A stretch of DNA of 17,672 nucleotides from Spirochaetia bacterium (GTDB lineage Bacteria > Spirochaetota > Spirochaetia > Treponematales > Treponemataceae), in the NCBI GenBank assembly GCA_900770075.1, contig CAAGIZ010000243.1, forward strand, positions 1 to 17,672. The letters are read 5' to 3'. Made by a program: the position numbers and the translations under genes. Under the pieces are notes generated by a model that was not told the origin of the DNA, did no database searches, and was given only the letters and a program-made list of their open reading frames with translations. This document shows, in pieces, positions 1 through 9,600 of the stretch (the stretch's first letter is position 1; the number at the start of each line of letters is the position of its first letter).

Positions 1-30
1 GCCGGATGGGAGAGGCCGCGGTTGCGGGTG

Positions 31-95
31 CGGAGCACCGGAGGCGTGCAAGACGCCGTAGCCTCGGACAGCCGCGAGACGGTGGATGTGCGCAA
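31..95. repeat. GC-rich dispersed intergenic repeat, copy A
   Basis: This stretch carries blocks that recur, inverted, elsewhere in the window. The block AGCCGCGAGACGGT followed closely by TGTGCGC (69-95) reappears as its reverse complement at about 1575-1600. GGAGCACCG (32-40) reappears inverted at about 13818-13826. A small hairpin, GGCGT/ACGCC with loop GCAAG, sits at 43-57. All copies lie outside the confident genes, which fits a degenerate dispersed intergenic element. Copy boundaries are approximate because the alignment was done by eye. Confidence 0.5.
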
Positions 96-188
96 ACTAA
101 AAAAAAGTGAGTATGGGCGGAATGTGTTGGGGGTGGGGGCTTTAAAAGTTCCGCTTTTAGAGGTGAGCGTGATACTTTTGCTCATTTT

Positions 189-217
189 TTGTTTTTTTTT
201 GCCGATTTTTTTAATAT
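189..217 (+). promoter_or_regulatory. Candidate sigma-70-type promoter for the solute-binding gene
   Basis: A -35-like TTGTTT at 189-194 and a -10-like TAATAT at 212-217 are separated by 17 bases. The spacer contains a run of T. Transcription would start near 224 and leave a leader of about 34 bases before the ATG at 258. The -35 box matches the consensus at only three positions and the -10 at four, so this is a reasonable but unproven promoter. Confidence 0.4.
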
Positions 218-257
218 GGGTGTTTGCCCTGAAAAATTAACCTGCGGAAAACGAAAA

Positions 258-1547
258 ATGAACAAAAACGAAAAAAACAACGAAAAGAAAAACGAAAAAA
301 GATTTGCAAATCTGAAAAAATACAAGGTTACGCTGATTTTTGCCGGAATTGCCCTGGTCTGTGCCTCAATCTGCACCGTCTGTGTGGTAAAAATCCTGTC
401 CAAACCGGTAATCGGCTTTTATGGAATCGACCCTGCCACCCAGAACGCCATCTGCACGGTCATCGAAAACTGGAGCGGCGAAAAAAACGATTCAAAATTC
501 AAGTTCAAGACGCTGGACTCCGCAAAAACACTGGAAAGCCAACTTTTTTTAGGCACAAAACCGGAACTGCTCTTTACCACAAGCGGCTCTTCCGTAAAAA
601 TTGCTGCAGACAGCGCGTCTAAAAATGCAGCCCTGACCTCTGAACTTCTGGCAAAAATGGCATCTTCTTTCAGGGGGGCTGCCATTTCTGGCAAAAAAAA
701 CGGTACTGTAGCTGCCCTGCCTCTGGTTTGCGGACACTTTGAAATTTCTGTCAATACCACCGCTTTCAGAAATTCCGGCATGAAGGCAATTGCAACCTGG
801 GACGACATTGAAAAATTCCTGAAAATTCAGAAAAAAAGCCTTTCTAATCCCCTGATTTTTGCAGGAAAAGACCCGGAGGTGTTCCTTGACCTTTTGGGAG
901 CACTGACCGAAGCCCTGGACGGTGCTGAAGAGTACGAAAAAGCCTGCGCCCTTATTGAAGAAGCAAAAGAAAAAAAATGGAAGGCCTCCGCTCTGGCCGA
1001 AGAATTGTGCGGAAGTTACAATGCGCCCCTGTATACGGCAGCAAAAAAACTTTCCGAATGGTTTACGCAGGGACTTTTGAGCCGGGACTGCTTTAACCTT
1101 ACTGGTAAAGACGTAAATGCCTTTTTGAAGGCAAAACTTTCTTCTGTGGTGTTCATGCCACTTTATGCCCACAGGACGGTGGAACAGGATGCAATCAAAC
1201 GTTTTTCTACGATTTATTTTCCGTCAGAACGTTCACCGGGAACAAGAAAATTCACCGGCGAAATAATCTATGCGGTTCCTCAGAAAAAAAACAGCCTTAA
1301 CAGCCGTCTTGCGCAGTATCTGGCATCCGAAGCCGGACAGGAAGAGTTGAGCCGTGCCACAGGTCTTGCCCCGGTTTTTGCCCAGTGCAGGACGCCGGAC
1401 AGACAGGCAGACGACGTGCGCTACTGGATTGCAGCAACAAACACACCCCTGGCCGGTCTGAGCCGGGAATCTGACCTTACCCAAAAGCAAAAAACTGAAC
1501 TTGCCCAGGAACTGGCCGCAAAGATAAAGACAGGAAATTTTCAGTAA
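258..1547 (+). CDS. Membrane-anchored extracellular solute-binding-like protein (ABC family 1 type)
   Basis: The product is 429 residues. A Lys/Asn/Glu-rich start of about 22 residues is followed by one hydrophobic segment (residues 24-47, VTLIFAGIALVCASIC...). The rest is soluble and resembles periplasmic sugar-type binding proteins: short alternating alpha/beta segments, a TWDDIEKFLKIQ stretch near residue 181, and a C-terminal YLASEAGQEELSRATGLAPV stretch like the 'pile of repeats, then GLAPV' ending of family 1 binding proteins. No good lipobox is visible (the residue before the first Cys is Val), so an uncleaved N-terminal anchor is more likely than lipidation. ATG 258 is preferred because an SD-like GCGGA lies about 9 bases upstream and the promoter lies further upstream. 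An in-frame TTG at 189 would fall inside that promoter. No permease or ATPase gene is in view, so the ligand is unknown. Confidence 0.72.
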   Translation: MNKNEKNNEKKNEKRFANLKKYKVTLIFAGIALVCASICTVCVVKILSKPVIGFYGIDPATQNAICTVIENWSGEKNDSKFKFKTLDSAKTLESQLFLGTKPELLFTTSGSSVKIAADSASKNAALTSELLAKMASSFRGAAISGKKNGTVAALPLVCGHFEISVNTTAFRNSGMKAIATWDDIEKFLKIQKKSLSNPLIFAGKDPEVFLDLLGALTEALDGAEEYEKACALIEEAKEKKWKASALAEELCGSYNAPLYTAAKKLSEWFTQGLLSRDCFNLTGKDVNAFLKAKLSSVVFMPLYAHRTVEQDAIKRFSTIYFPSERSPGTRKFTGEIIYAVPQKKNSLNSRLAQYLASEAGQEELSRATGLAPVFAQCRTPDRQADDVRYWIAATNTPLAGLSRESDLTQKQKTELAQELAAKIKTGNFQ

Positions 1548-1558
1548 GTTCCGGTAAG

Positions 1559-1574
1559 TTTTTTTTGGGGGGGG
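1559..1574. repeat. T8G8 homopolymer tract
   Basis: Eight T (1559-1566) are followed directly by eight G (1567-1574), 12 bases after the stop codon of the solute-binding gene. Runs of this kind are prone to slipped-strand length change. Here the tract is between convergent genes, so a length change would not alter any reading frame I recognise. Confidence 0.8.
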
Positions 1575-1576
1575 CG

Positions 1577-1630
1577 CACAAATTACCGTCTCGCGGCTAT
1601 ACGCAGTTCCGGCGTCGTGGCGCCTACATT
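1577..1630. repeat. GC-rich dispersed intergenic repeat, copy B (inverted relative to copy A)
   Basis: Read on the minus strand, this stretch gives GGCGCCACGACGCC, then AGCCGCGAGACGGT, then TGTGCGC. It parallels 43-95 with several substitutions and small gaps. Copies A and B therefore form an imperfect inverted pair around the solute-binding gene. No coding sequence is evident here. Confidence 0.45.
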
Positions 1631-1680
1631 CGACAAAAAGAGGGGCTGTCCTTTTTAGGACAGCCCCTCTTTTTGTCGAA
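1629..1680. terminator. Bidirectional hairpin terminator, 24-bp perfect stem
   Basis: Bases 1629-1652 pair without mismatch to 1657-1680 around a TTTT loop (1653-1656). The core is GAGGGGCTGTCCT paired with AGGACAGCCCCTC. The stem has an A5 run on the left arm and a T5 run on the right arm, so each strand shows a GC-rich stem followed by T residues. It lies 81 bases after the solute-binding gene and can stop transcription from both convergent genes. Confidence 0.9.
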
Positions 1681-1712
1681 CGGCTTCGCCGCTGCTCCTA
1701 TCCGGCGCCATC
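1676..1712. repeat. Dispersed intergenic repeat copy between the two terminators
   Basis: On the minus strand this reads GGATAGGAGCAGCGGCGAAG followed by CCGTTC. It closely parallels the minus-strand reading of about 13805-13836 (GGATTGGAGCACCGCCGAAG then GCGTTC), and GGAGCACCG at 32-40 is a shorter match. It occupies the space between the two terminator hairpins. Confidence 0.45.
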
Positions 1713-1719
1713 ATTAGAC

Positions 1720-1759
1720 AAAAAAAAGCCCGGAGTTCGCTGTCGGACTGCCGGGCTTT
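1720..1759 (-). terminator. Rho-independent terminator of the giant lipoprotein gene
   Basis: CCGGGCTTT (1751-1759) pairs with AAAGCCCGG (1725-1733). An inner 6-bp stem (AGTTCG with CGGACT, one G-U pair) follows across a 1-base bulge, closed by a CTGT loop. On the minus strand the hairpin is followed by eight T (1727-1720). It begins 27 bases after the stop codon of the giant gene, which reads in this direction. Confidence 0.88.
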
Positions 1760-1786
1760 GTGTTTGTGTGTGGGGTGATGTTGGAA

Positions 1787-3679
1787 CTATTTTAATTGTG
1801 CAATTTCTATTTTTCCTTGTGCACCGTCTGTAATTCCATAGGCTATTACGGGGTTTATTGTACCGTTACCATAACACTCTCCTGTTTTTGCTGTTGGTGT
1901 TGTGGTTTTGCCTGCCTGCGCTTTTATATCGGCATCATCGCTTGGATAAACTTTACCAATATTTCCTGTGGAGATTTGTTTCCATAATCCTATGCTTGTA
2001 TTGTCTTGCTGGATTTCGTTTTCCGTTGGAATGATGATTACTTCCCAATTACCAGTGTAACGGTCATAATCATCTACACCAGACAACCTATAGTTCATAG
2101 TTATGGACTCTCCGTCTTTTTGCGGTAACAGATATGCAAGTTTTGTCAGACAGGTTGAATCATTATAATAGCTGATATAAGGAACTGCTTTGTACCCACT
2201 GCCAACAATTTCCAGCTGAACGTCAATATTGACATGGGTTCCAGTAATTCCATACCCATCGACTATTACAGAGTCTGTGTCTTCTGAATAATTTGACCAA
2301 TAGTGTTCAAGATAAGCGTACTTTAAATCTTGGTTTACTTTATCGTCGAATGCTGCAATGTGTATACCGCCTAAAGCATCAGCCTTGATTGAACAGTATT
2401 TTCCACCACCTGTAAAAATTGTCTTGGGTTCTGACCAATACCCGGAATTTGTAAAGGATGTTCCGTTTGATGTGCTTCCATATTTTCCCCCCTCGCCCAA
2501 ATCATAATCTGTTGCAGGATTAATCTTGTATGTATAATACAGGTTCTGTCCGTCTGTAAATACGGCAATTACGACATCTGTTGCTCCGGCAATTGCATCT
2601 ATTGCAACTGCTGAACCTGCTTTATATCCAGTCTGCTTTGTTGTGTAATCAACTGCATCATTTCCAGCTATAAGACTGTAATTATCAGGATGTGCATCAA
2701 ACGGTACTTTTCCTGGATCAGCATTTGTTCTAGTCTTGTTGTCTACAAATTGACCGAAGTTTGTTTTACTGCTGGGTAAAGTTCCATAACGGAAACGTAT
2801 CTGTCCCTGAAGGCTATCGTAATATGCAGCATATATATTGGTTACGTTATTGTAGACTGTGGTTGCCAAAACAGGAGATTCATATCTGTACTCATCTATA
2901 ATCGTACCGCTGACGGCTACGCCTTTTACGTAATCTTTATAATTTGAAGATACTCCGATAGAGTCAAAGCGTATGGCATTTGTTCCACCATAGTTTCCTT
3001 CAGAACCGGAACCACTTGTTCCCCATTTGCTTGAAAAATATGAAAGCTTACCTGCTGCCAAACTGTTTGTTTGAGGGTTTGTGTCTATTCCTGCAGCTAT
3101 TCCATGGGTTACACCGTTTGTATCGATGGCAAAGGCAATGTTGCGGAAAGCTGCGTAGTTTCCCTGCCATACCTGGTAGCTGTGGTCTGTTGAAGAATCA
3201 GAAGAACCTCCCATACTGAAACTATCTGCAGAGTTTCTGAAAGCAAATTTTATTTGCAGGGTTTTTGGGTCTATCTTCATTACAGGTTCTGAAAGGCGTC
3301 CGTTGTTTGACTGTGCACCATACTTTGTTTCCCATACATAGAATTTTATGTCGTCTGTAAGTATGTTGTTGTTTTCGTTGTTTGGACGCTTGTTGTAAAA
3401 GTTTACAAGAGATGTTTCTGGCGCTTCTCCATGAGCAGCGTTGTTATTATAGTTGTTCAGAGCCTTAATACCTGAAACCGTGTAGTCATAATTTCCTGTA
3501 GAAATTTTACTCATGGAAATAGTTTTTGTGTCTCCAATGTTGAATCCTTCTATTGTTACGGTTTCTGTTGCATTTACGGAATAGCCTCCTGTTGAAGACT
3601 GACCGTAAACACTTCCCTTAGATTTGTGCTTTTTTGTAAGCATGGAATTCTTTATTTCTGTAACATACGGCACTACGTC
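1787..3679 (-). other. C-terminal TIG-like plus beta-propeller-like module of the giant lipoprotein
   Basis: This covers the last 630 residues (3324-3953). The first part has a TIG/IPT-like pattern (VPYVTEIKNSML ... ETVTIEGFNIGD). The remainder repeats a pattern of a beta strand with small and hydrophobic residues, a tight turn with Asp or Asn, and a Tyr-containing strand: AFAIDTNGVTHGIAAGID, NIYAAYYDSLQGQIRFRYG, VVIAVFTDGQNLYYTYKI, GIHIAAFDDKVNQDLKYAYL, VPYISYYNDSTCLTKLAYL, INPVIAYGITDGAQGKIEI. That suggests about six propeller blades. The DNA is clearly more AT-rich than the Ig-like part upstream in the same gene. A propeller at the distal end of an Ig-like stalk would suit ligand or glycan contact; this is inference. 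Confidence 0.55.
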
Positions 3680-6600
3680 CACCCTGTATTCCGGGTTGTT
3701 GTGGGCGGTTTCGTCTTCTGGCTGGATTGAGGCGGTCTGCCAGCTGTAGTTGCCTGTGTAGTCTTGGGCGGCTATGGCGATGGTCTTGTCTGCTCCGACA
3801 ATTCCGCTGATTTTGCTTGTGTCCCAGTCAAGCTGCCAGATTACCCGGTGCCCTGTCTGGTCTATTCCGCCGTCCGTTACCGTAAAGTTCCAGCCGTATT
3901 CGTCCATGCCTCCGGATGTCGGTGTCCAACTTCCGTCTGCGTAGGTTGCAAGCTGAACCATGGTGCGTGTTTTTGGCGTTCCTTTTTCTGTGGTTGTAAC
4001 GGTTGTTTTTGTCAAACCTGTGGAAGCCGTGGAGTTTGCAAAAGTAAAGCCGTCGATTGCAGCGTAAAGGGCGGTCAGGTTGGTGTCGTCGTAGGCAGAA
4101 CCGCGGATTGTGATTTTGCCCGAAACCTTAGGGTCACCGTCAAACTGTCCATTTGTTGCCTCGGCGTTGTAACCGCTGGCCTTTTTCCAGTCGTCCTCAA
4201 GTTCAATGTGGCCTTTAAGGTCAGTAAAACTTTCTGCCGTTTCTGAGCCGTAGATGGAGTTGTCCGTAAGGCTGTGCCACTTGAAGGTGTCTATTACTGC
4301 ATTCGGGCGGGTGCGGTCTGTTTGGGCAACCGTAAAATTCTTCACGTAAAGGACGGAGTACTGGCTGTCTGTTCCCTGCACTGTTTCTTCGGTTTCGTCC
4401 CAGAAGGTAAAGCTTATGCCCTTGTCCGTTCCGTCTGCTCCAAGTTCATTTTTCTTCATTACAAAGGCATATATTGAATTTGCCTTTGCACTTGCCGTAA
4501 GTTTCTGGCTGGTGAATGAACCGTCCGTAATGTCCGTAAGAGTCTTTTCTGTTCCTGTGCCTGTAACGTCGCTGGCAGAAGCTCCTTTTACGGTGCCTGT
4601 GGTTTTAGTGGTGTCTGTTGCAGAAGTGTTTGGAATCATTCCGATGGAGCCGTTTCCGCCGGTAAATTCTGGAATGACGGCAAGATCTTTTTTTATCTTG
4701 AAGGTTCCTGCCGGGAATTTCGGAGTGGTGCCGTCTTTAAGTTTTGCCGTAAAGTCAAGGGTGTATTCCTTCTGTTCGTTGCCTTCTGCGCCCAGAATGT
4801 TGTATTCGACTATTTCTTTAATGGTACTGTCATCAGTGAATTTATTGTCGTTGTTCAAGTCAGTACCCAGCCAGACTTTTGCAAGCCTCGGTGCGTTGTT
4901 GGCAATCATCAGGTTGAAGCTCTTTCCGTTTACGTTTCCTGCTTCGTCAAAGGCCAGTATTACAAGTGTTGCAGGACCGTCCGGCATGTTTGTAGAGTGA
5001 ATTGAAGCATCCCACGTCCAGGTGGTACCTGTTTTTGAGAAGGTTTCAGGCATTCCGTCGCCGTCATCTCCGCTTTCAAACTCAAAAGAATTTGAACTGC
5101 TGCTCTTTACCTTTTCGGTTGCGCTGTTGTCGATTACCTGAGCAATCGGGAAATACGCTTCTATCGAGCCTTTTGTTTCGGAGAGGGCCGGTTCAAAGGT
5201 TACATCTTTTCCCTCAATCTTGGTGATTTTTCTGTAAAGACCATCGATGTAAATAAGTCCTCCTGTCCTTATGTGGCTGTCTTCGGAAGTCAGCGTAAAG
5301 GTGTCTGTGGTTGAAGAACCTTCCTGTTTTTTTGCGTACAGGGTGAATTTCTCCCCTCCCTGAGAAATTTCAAGCGGGGTCAAGCTGGAGAGTGGAACTT
5401 TGCTGTCCTGGGTTCCTGTGGTAATCATCGGGTCTAAAATCACTTGGTTACCTATGGTGGTCTGGGTGATTTCTGCCTTGCGCATAAAATAGAAGAGCAC
5501 CCGTTCTACGCCGGAGCCTGTGTCGTCGGATTTTCCACCGATGGTATAGACGTAGTTGGAATCTTCAACGGTTTTTCCTGATATCAAATCAGAGCCGTTT
5601 CCTGTAAGGCTGTCCAAAGTAGGGGCTGTGTTGTCCAGTTTGAAAGAGAAAGTCTGGGTTGCCGTGTGTTCTGCATCGTTTGCTTCGATTGTATAGGAAA
5701 CAGAGTCCGAAGACTTGTCAATCGGAATGTAGAGCCGCACACCGTTTTTTCCGCTTTCCGTTACGCTTTCTTGAACAAAATAGCCTGTGCCTTTGTTAAG
5801 AAGAGAATTTCCTTTATTTACGGAATAACTTTTTACGCCTGTTTCGTCCAGAAGGGTTGCGGTCAGGTACCAGTCGCCTTTTAAGAACATATCGGTTTTG
5901 TAAATCTGGCTTGCCGTTGCAGCCGGTTCTGCTGCCGGATTTGAGGTAATTGGATTTGCGTACTGTTTTACGGCACTGCTGATTACCGGAGCGGTGTTGT
6001 CTATGTGAATTGCAATTATGTTGTCTCCGCTTGTCCATGCACCGAATTTTCCTTCGGCGTTTACACCGCACACGCGAACCGTTATGTTTGTCGTTGGGTT
6101 TTCGTTGTTTTGAGTTTCCGATTGTAATTCATCTTTCGGGTTTAATTCACCTTTTTCGTTAAGGAGAATGTTCCATGCGGCAGTTCCGTTGGCCTTTATT
6201 CCCCACCAGGCATCCATCTCTTCCTGAGTAGCAAAGCCCAGTTTTTTGAGCACGTCTTCGGAAACACTTCTCTGGGTATAGTCTGTTCCTAAGACAGTCT
6301 TTGCAACATCATAAGCACTTAAAACCGTGTAACCGTAGGTGGTTTGTGCTGTATTTTTGTCGGTGTCTGTAAATTTACCGTTTTCGTCTGCAATCTGGTA
6401 GTATACGGAATTTACGGTGGTGGTTCCGCTTGGAATTACGGCACTTCCCGTAGCCCTGATTGTTCCGCCAAGTACTGCATATTTTTCACCGCTTGCGTAG
6501 TCAGAAACTGTCGGGTACAAGAAGTCCAGTTTAGGCTTGTCGCCGTCCGGGTTGTGGCGCAGGGTGTAGCTTTCGTAAATCGAATAGTTTCCGATGGAGT

Positions 6601-9600
6601 CTGTCGCCATGAACAGAATCGGCAGGGTGTAAACTCCGTCTGTAATTTCAGAGGCAAAATTACTGCTGTCGTAAACGTCGAGAACCGGGTTACCGCCCCT
6701 AAAGATAAAATTTTCCGGGTCGGAAGTTGCGCTGTCGTTTTTGCCGTCAAAGTCAAACTTCCATGACGTTACGGTCGTACCTGCGGCAAGGCTGTCTTCT
6801 CCGCCGTTCCATGCAAGACCCTTCAGGTATTCAAGTTTTTCGGCTTCGGTCATGGCATTGGCGGCTGTCAGTTCACTTTGTGTCGGAATGAGCCACTGCA
6901 GGTTTTGAGTTCCAGCGCTTCCGCTGTCGTTTGCGGTTCCTGTTATGCTGATTACACCGGTAACTTCGGTTCCGGCTGCAGGGGTTTGGATTCTGATTGT
7001 CGGAGCAGAATTGTCTACGTTGAAATAAACGTTTCCGTTTCCAGAAAGCCCGGCATTGTCGTAAGGCGTAACTTTTGCCATGTACTGACTGGTTGTAAGG
7101 TTTTCAAGGTCGATTATTTCGGTTGTCCATACAGAAACGGTGCTGTCCGTGGCGCTTACTGTTAAAGTTCCGCTGGTTGTAAAATCCTCCGCAGCAATTG
7201 TGCCGGAAGTTTTAAGTTTAAGGACTGAATTATTCTTTTCGTCGAAAAGTTCAAAAGTCATTCCTTCAATGCCGCTGGAATCCTGTGCTTCAAACCTGAA
7301 TTTTGCGTACCTTCTTTCGCTTCCTCCGGCAACAAAACTTGTGCTGAGTGTAGAGTTTGCGTCGCTAAAAGAATAGTCTGGTACAGTGACGGTTCCGCTG
7401 TTGTCTTTATACAGTTCGCCTTTCATTTCCGTTACGGTCGGGCTGTTGGAATCCGATTTGTAGGTCAGTTTTTGGGCTGCATAGCTGTCGTCCAGTTTTT
7501 CGCCTTTAAGGTACAGTTTCGGGTTTTCTGCTGAGGTGGCGGCTGTCGTGTAGAATTCGTTTCCGTTGTTGTCTTTTATATAGAAGTAAAGCGTTTTTTC
7601 CCCGTCTGTTTTGTCAGCAGGAGTAAAAGTAAAGTCCCCGGAGTTTTTGGTGAATGTGGCACGGTTAGTCACTTCCTCGGTTCCTGTATACGGTTTGTCA
7701 GAAATTACCAGTTTTTCGATTATGGCAGTTTCTGTTGCGTCATCATCGGTTATGGTTCCGCTTATCTGGGCATCCGTTCCGTATTTAAGCAGGAAGGTTC
7801 CGTTGGATTTTACAAGGTTGCTGATTTTTACCGCCGGCCGGTCAGTGTCCTGGTTTATGTACAGTTCAAGAAGGTTTGACTGGGCGGAGTTTTTGGCTTC
7901 GTCGGAGATTGTGGCCCGAATGTAAAGCGTAGATTTGTCGCTGAATTTCGTGGTGTCCAGATTTTTCACCGAAATTACGGAATCAATCAAGGTTACGGCA
8001 AAGGTTTCCCCTGCATTTGAAGAAGAAAGTTCCGTCCAGTTTGCGTTGTCGGTGCTGTATTCCAGTTTAAGTGAGCTGGTGTCCAGTCCCTGGTTGTCGG
8101 ATGCGCTTCCGCTCAGAGAGATTGTCTTGTTCACGTCCCTTTCTGCAGTCGAAGTGTCCGAATCGCCTGGTGCATTCAAAGTGATTGAAGGGTTGGTGTT
8201 GTCCAGACGCAGGTTGAAAAGTCCCAAATCTGTGGAGTTTCCTGCCTTGTCTTTGACGGTTACTGTTACAGAGCCTGTGGCAAATTTTTCTTTCGGCAGG
8301 GTTATTTCGTAAAGATTTTCCTCTGCTGGTATTCCCTCAATTGGAGGATTCAGAATGGTGGTTCCGATTTTTGTAAGCTGGACAGAATGAATTCCGCTGA
8401 CCGTATCAGGGCCGCCTGAAATATCGTCTTCAACTTCCACCGTAAAGGTTACGTCTTGAGTGCCGTTTACAAGTTTGTCGCTGCTCTGTTTCTTCAGGTT
8501 TTCTATTAAGTCTGAATTGGAATTTCCGTCTACCGATTTAAGTTCCGGTGCTTTTGGAGCGGTTCTGTCTGCAAAGAAAGAAACTGTAATTTCTGAGTTT
8601 TCGTTTGACGCTTCGTCCCTTGCCTTTATTTTGACCTGGTTTATTCCTTCAGTTATGCCGGTTTCAATTTCGATGCTTCCGTTGTCCGTCTCTGTCCATT
8701 CTGAGCCGTTTACGCTGTAGAGAAGTTTTATCTCGGTTGTGGTTGCATCCTTTGCCTTTGCCGCAATCATCAGGCTGCTGGAATTGTAGAGTGAATAGTC
8801 GGCGGTGGTGCCATTGCTGTCGCTTATGGTGATTTTCTGGTCACTTGCCTTCGTGCTTATGTACGGTAATTTGTCTTTTTCGTTGCCGGTGTACCAGTAC
8901 GGGGCGGTGGTGTCTGTGGTTACAATGCAGTTTACGGAAGACTTGTTGCCCAGTTTGTCCGAAGCCGTAACGGTGTAGGTGTGAATTCCGTCTTTTGTCT
9001 GGTTTTCACCCTTTGCATCAGCATCCGGTGTAAGGGTTAAAGTCCAGCGTATGGCGGAATCTTCTGTCGCAAGGGTTGCATTGTAGGTTTTTGAGGAATC
9101 GACGGAATCCTTAACGATTACGCTTTCGATATTTCCTGCTCCCAGATTGTCGGTTACGGTTCCGCTCAGGGTGAAAGTTTCCTTTGTCGGGTTTTGAGGA
9201 TAATCTATTGTGCCTGAGAATTCAGGAGCCTTTGTGTCGATAAACAGGTCGTCGATGGTTACAGTTGCAGGGTTTCCGAATTTGTCTGCAGCCACTACGG
9301 TGATTTTTGCGTTGCCGTTTTCCTCCGGGTTTGCAATTACGGTTCCCCGCCAAATTCCGTCTTCACCTTTTACAAGGGTGGAAGTTGAATTTGCAGTCAC
9401 GCTGGAAATGCCGGAAACCCCGTCCGTAGCAGTTGCCTCTATATTGAAAGAATTTGAGCCGTAAACCCTGTAGGTCTTTCCGTCTGTCGGATTTGTGTAT
9501 TTAAATTTTGCCGTGTCAGAAACGGAAGCGGTAAGTTCCGGGGCGGTTTTGTCGTGGTAGAATTCCACTGTGCTTTCTGCGGAAGTGTTTCCCAAAACGT

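Noticed and set aside
1..240. Open frame from the window edge to 240 ending in a hydrophobic tail
   Set aside because: It runs through the dispersed repeat (31-95) and then the T-rich promoter region. The hydrophobic tail is what T-rich DNA gives in any frame. No SD or family match is visible, though the end of an upstream gene cannot be fully excluded.
189..257. Upstream TTG start (189) for the solute-binding gene
   Set aside because: It lies in the candidate promoter and has no SD. It would add 23 residues before the Lys-rich start that fits a normal signal anchor.
549..1172. 207-codon minus-strand frame opposite the solute-binding gene
   Set aside because: It is antisense to a coherent binding-protein frame. 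Its Phe/Cys-rich sequence reflects the Lys/Ala codons of the other strand.
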